Origin: Desulfobulbaceae bacterium
Lineage (GTDB): Bacteria > Desulfobacterota > Desulfobulbia > Desulfobulbales > Desulfocapsaceae
Direction of reading: 5' to 3'
DNA length: 64,000 nt
NCBI GenBank assembly: GCA_009773475.1
Contig: WSXV01000011.1
Span: 1-64,000 of the forward strand
Made by a program: the position numbers and the translations under genes. Positions within the stretch are counted from its first letter, which is position 1; every line of letters begins with the position of its first letter. The notes beneath the pieces are model-generated. The model was not told the origin of the DNA. It ran no database searches and was given only the letters and a program-made list of their open reading frames with translations. Of this stretch, positions 63,556 to 64,000 are shown one piece after another.

Positions 63556-64000
63556 TTACCTGGCTTTTCTCCTAAGCCATTCATATTCGTCTAGTCCAAC
63601 ACTTCCGACTCTAGCAGAAAGCTCATCTGCGATTTTCTGGGCCATAGAATCCTTCAAATCTGCTACCCAGAAAAATTTGTTGTTTTCTTTATCTTGAAAT
63701 ATAAACTTTCCACCTTCCTCGCTGGCTTCTATGGTGTCCTCTGTAATGCTCGTGAACCTAAAAACAACTTGGTTTCTTGGCTTCGGTTCATAAAACAGCT
63801 TTTTATCAGTCGGCTTGTCATCTTTATCAAAACACTTGGCCACAATATTAAGCTTGCTGCTGGCTTTTTCCAAAACTAAAAAAGGGAAATTCCAGACCTT
63901 GTCCTTTTCTAGTCTTACACTGTCGCATCTGGGTTGCAGGCACAAGAAAAACCGATCTCCATCGCTATCGCGAAGCTGCAGTATGGTTCCGAGAGTTAGG
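63556..64000 (-). CDS. C-terminal part of an unidentified protein, cut by window edge
   Basis: The frame runs open to the right edge (visible residues start TLGTILQLRDSDGDRFFLCLQ), so this is the last 147 or so codons of a longer gene; an internal ATG at 63945 is not a convincing start. The pattern LQLRDxDGDRFFLCLQPRCDSVRL followed by ...WLRRKAR at the end faintly recalls the C-termini of large 'response receiver domain' proteins found near defence loci. This is recollection only, and the family is not established. Confidence 0.5.
   Translation of the reverse strand, partial: LTLGTILQLRDSDGDRFFLCLQPRCDSVRLEKDKVWNFPFLVLEKASSKLNIVAKCFDKDDKPTDKKLFYEPKPRNQVVFRFTSITEDTIEASEEGGKFIFQDKENNKFFWVADLKDSMAQKIADELSARVGSVGLDEYEWLRRKAR

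Overview
The window looks like a chromosomal stretch from an anaerobic, Gram-negative, dissimilatory sulfur- or metal-metabolising bacterium, most probably Desulfobacterota near the Desulfobulbales. This is an inference from gene content: a hexaheme cytochrome/NrfD/ferredoxin module, a glutaredoxin-ferredoxin:thioredoxin reductase fusion, CbiA/CbiB cobalamin genes, FolE2, a putative TorF-type porin, an LPS-export permease, and many sigma-54 and two-component regulators. No 16S or other taxonomic marker is present, so the assignment is tentative. Most of the window is tightly packed core genome. There is no prophage, CRISPR array, rRNA or tRNA gene that I can see. The only mobile-element trace is a probable IS1595-type transposase start cut by the left edge.

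Layout. 0.2-3.2 kb (minus): an exported hexaheme cytochrome c, an NrfD-type quinone-interacting membrane protein and a Tat-exported four-cluster ferredoxin, ending in a strong terminator. 3.4-7.3 kb (minus): an FtsH paralogue with a Cys-rich tail, overlapped by a membrane 'kinase' that stops inside its dimerisation domain and lacks the phospho-accepting His. Upstream of these lie three tandem paralogous 72-73 aa membrane peptides with their own terminator and a near-perfect sigma-54 promoter. 7.7-11.3 kb (minus): a GatB/YqeY-domain protein, a PAS histidine kinase and an NtrC-type activator. This pair is the obvious candidate to fire the peptide promoter, and a 13-bp inverted repeat about 200 bp upstream could be its binding site.

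11.5-16.4 kb (plus): RecD2-like helicase, a PPC/DUF296 protein, a DarP/YjgA-like protein and an outer-membrane protein. 16.5-18.2 kb (minus): folE2-metF. 18.5-23.3 kb (plus): hslR, single-domain purH, purN, pyrR and a U32 (RlhA-type) protein. 23.5-27.4 kb (minus): porin, DUF374 acyltransferase, uvrB. 27.5-31.4 kb (plus): lptF with an unusual Ada-like metal-binding tail, nnr and a CBS protein. 31.5-39.1 kb (minus): cbiA-cbiB, a PAS-diguanylate cyclase preceded by a CheB remnant, a PNPOx-like flavoprotein, the Grx-FTR fusion, a small ICMT-like methyltransferase and thiD. 39.3-43.2 kb (plus): a type IIA topoisomerase pair. 43.5-54.0 kb (minus): PHP phosphoesterase, miaB, a DUF4911 protein, purB, recJ, miaA, a ComEA-like HhH protein, cimA and lysC.

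54.5-61.8 kb (plus): an accessory-looking signalling and transport operon. It holds a TetR repressor with its operator, a SulP transporter with a large cytoplasmic insertion, and a kinase-like/receiver hybrid. These are followed by a Cache histidine kinase, a receiver, a second 'kinase' with a decayed ATPase domain, and another receiver. This looks like a multi-step phosphorelay dedicated to an anion transporter. 62.1-64 kb (minus): a Ste24-like M48 protease and a gene truncated by the right edge.

The two most promising candidates for an undescribed system are the sigma-54-driven peptide trio with its FtsH/pseudokinase neighbours, and the SulP-phosphorelay operon.
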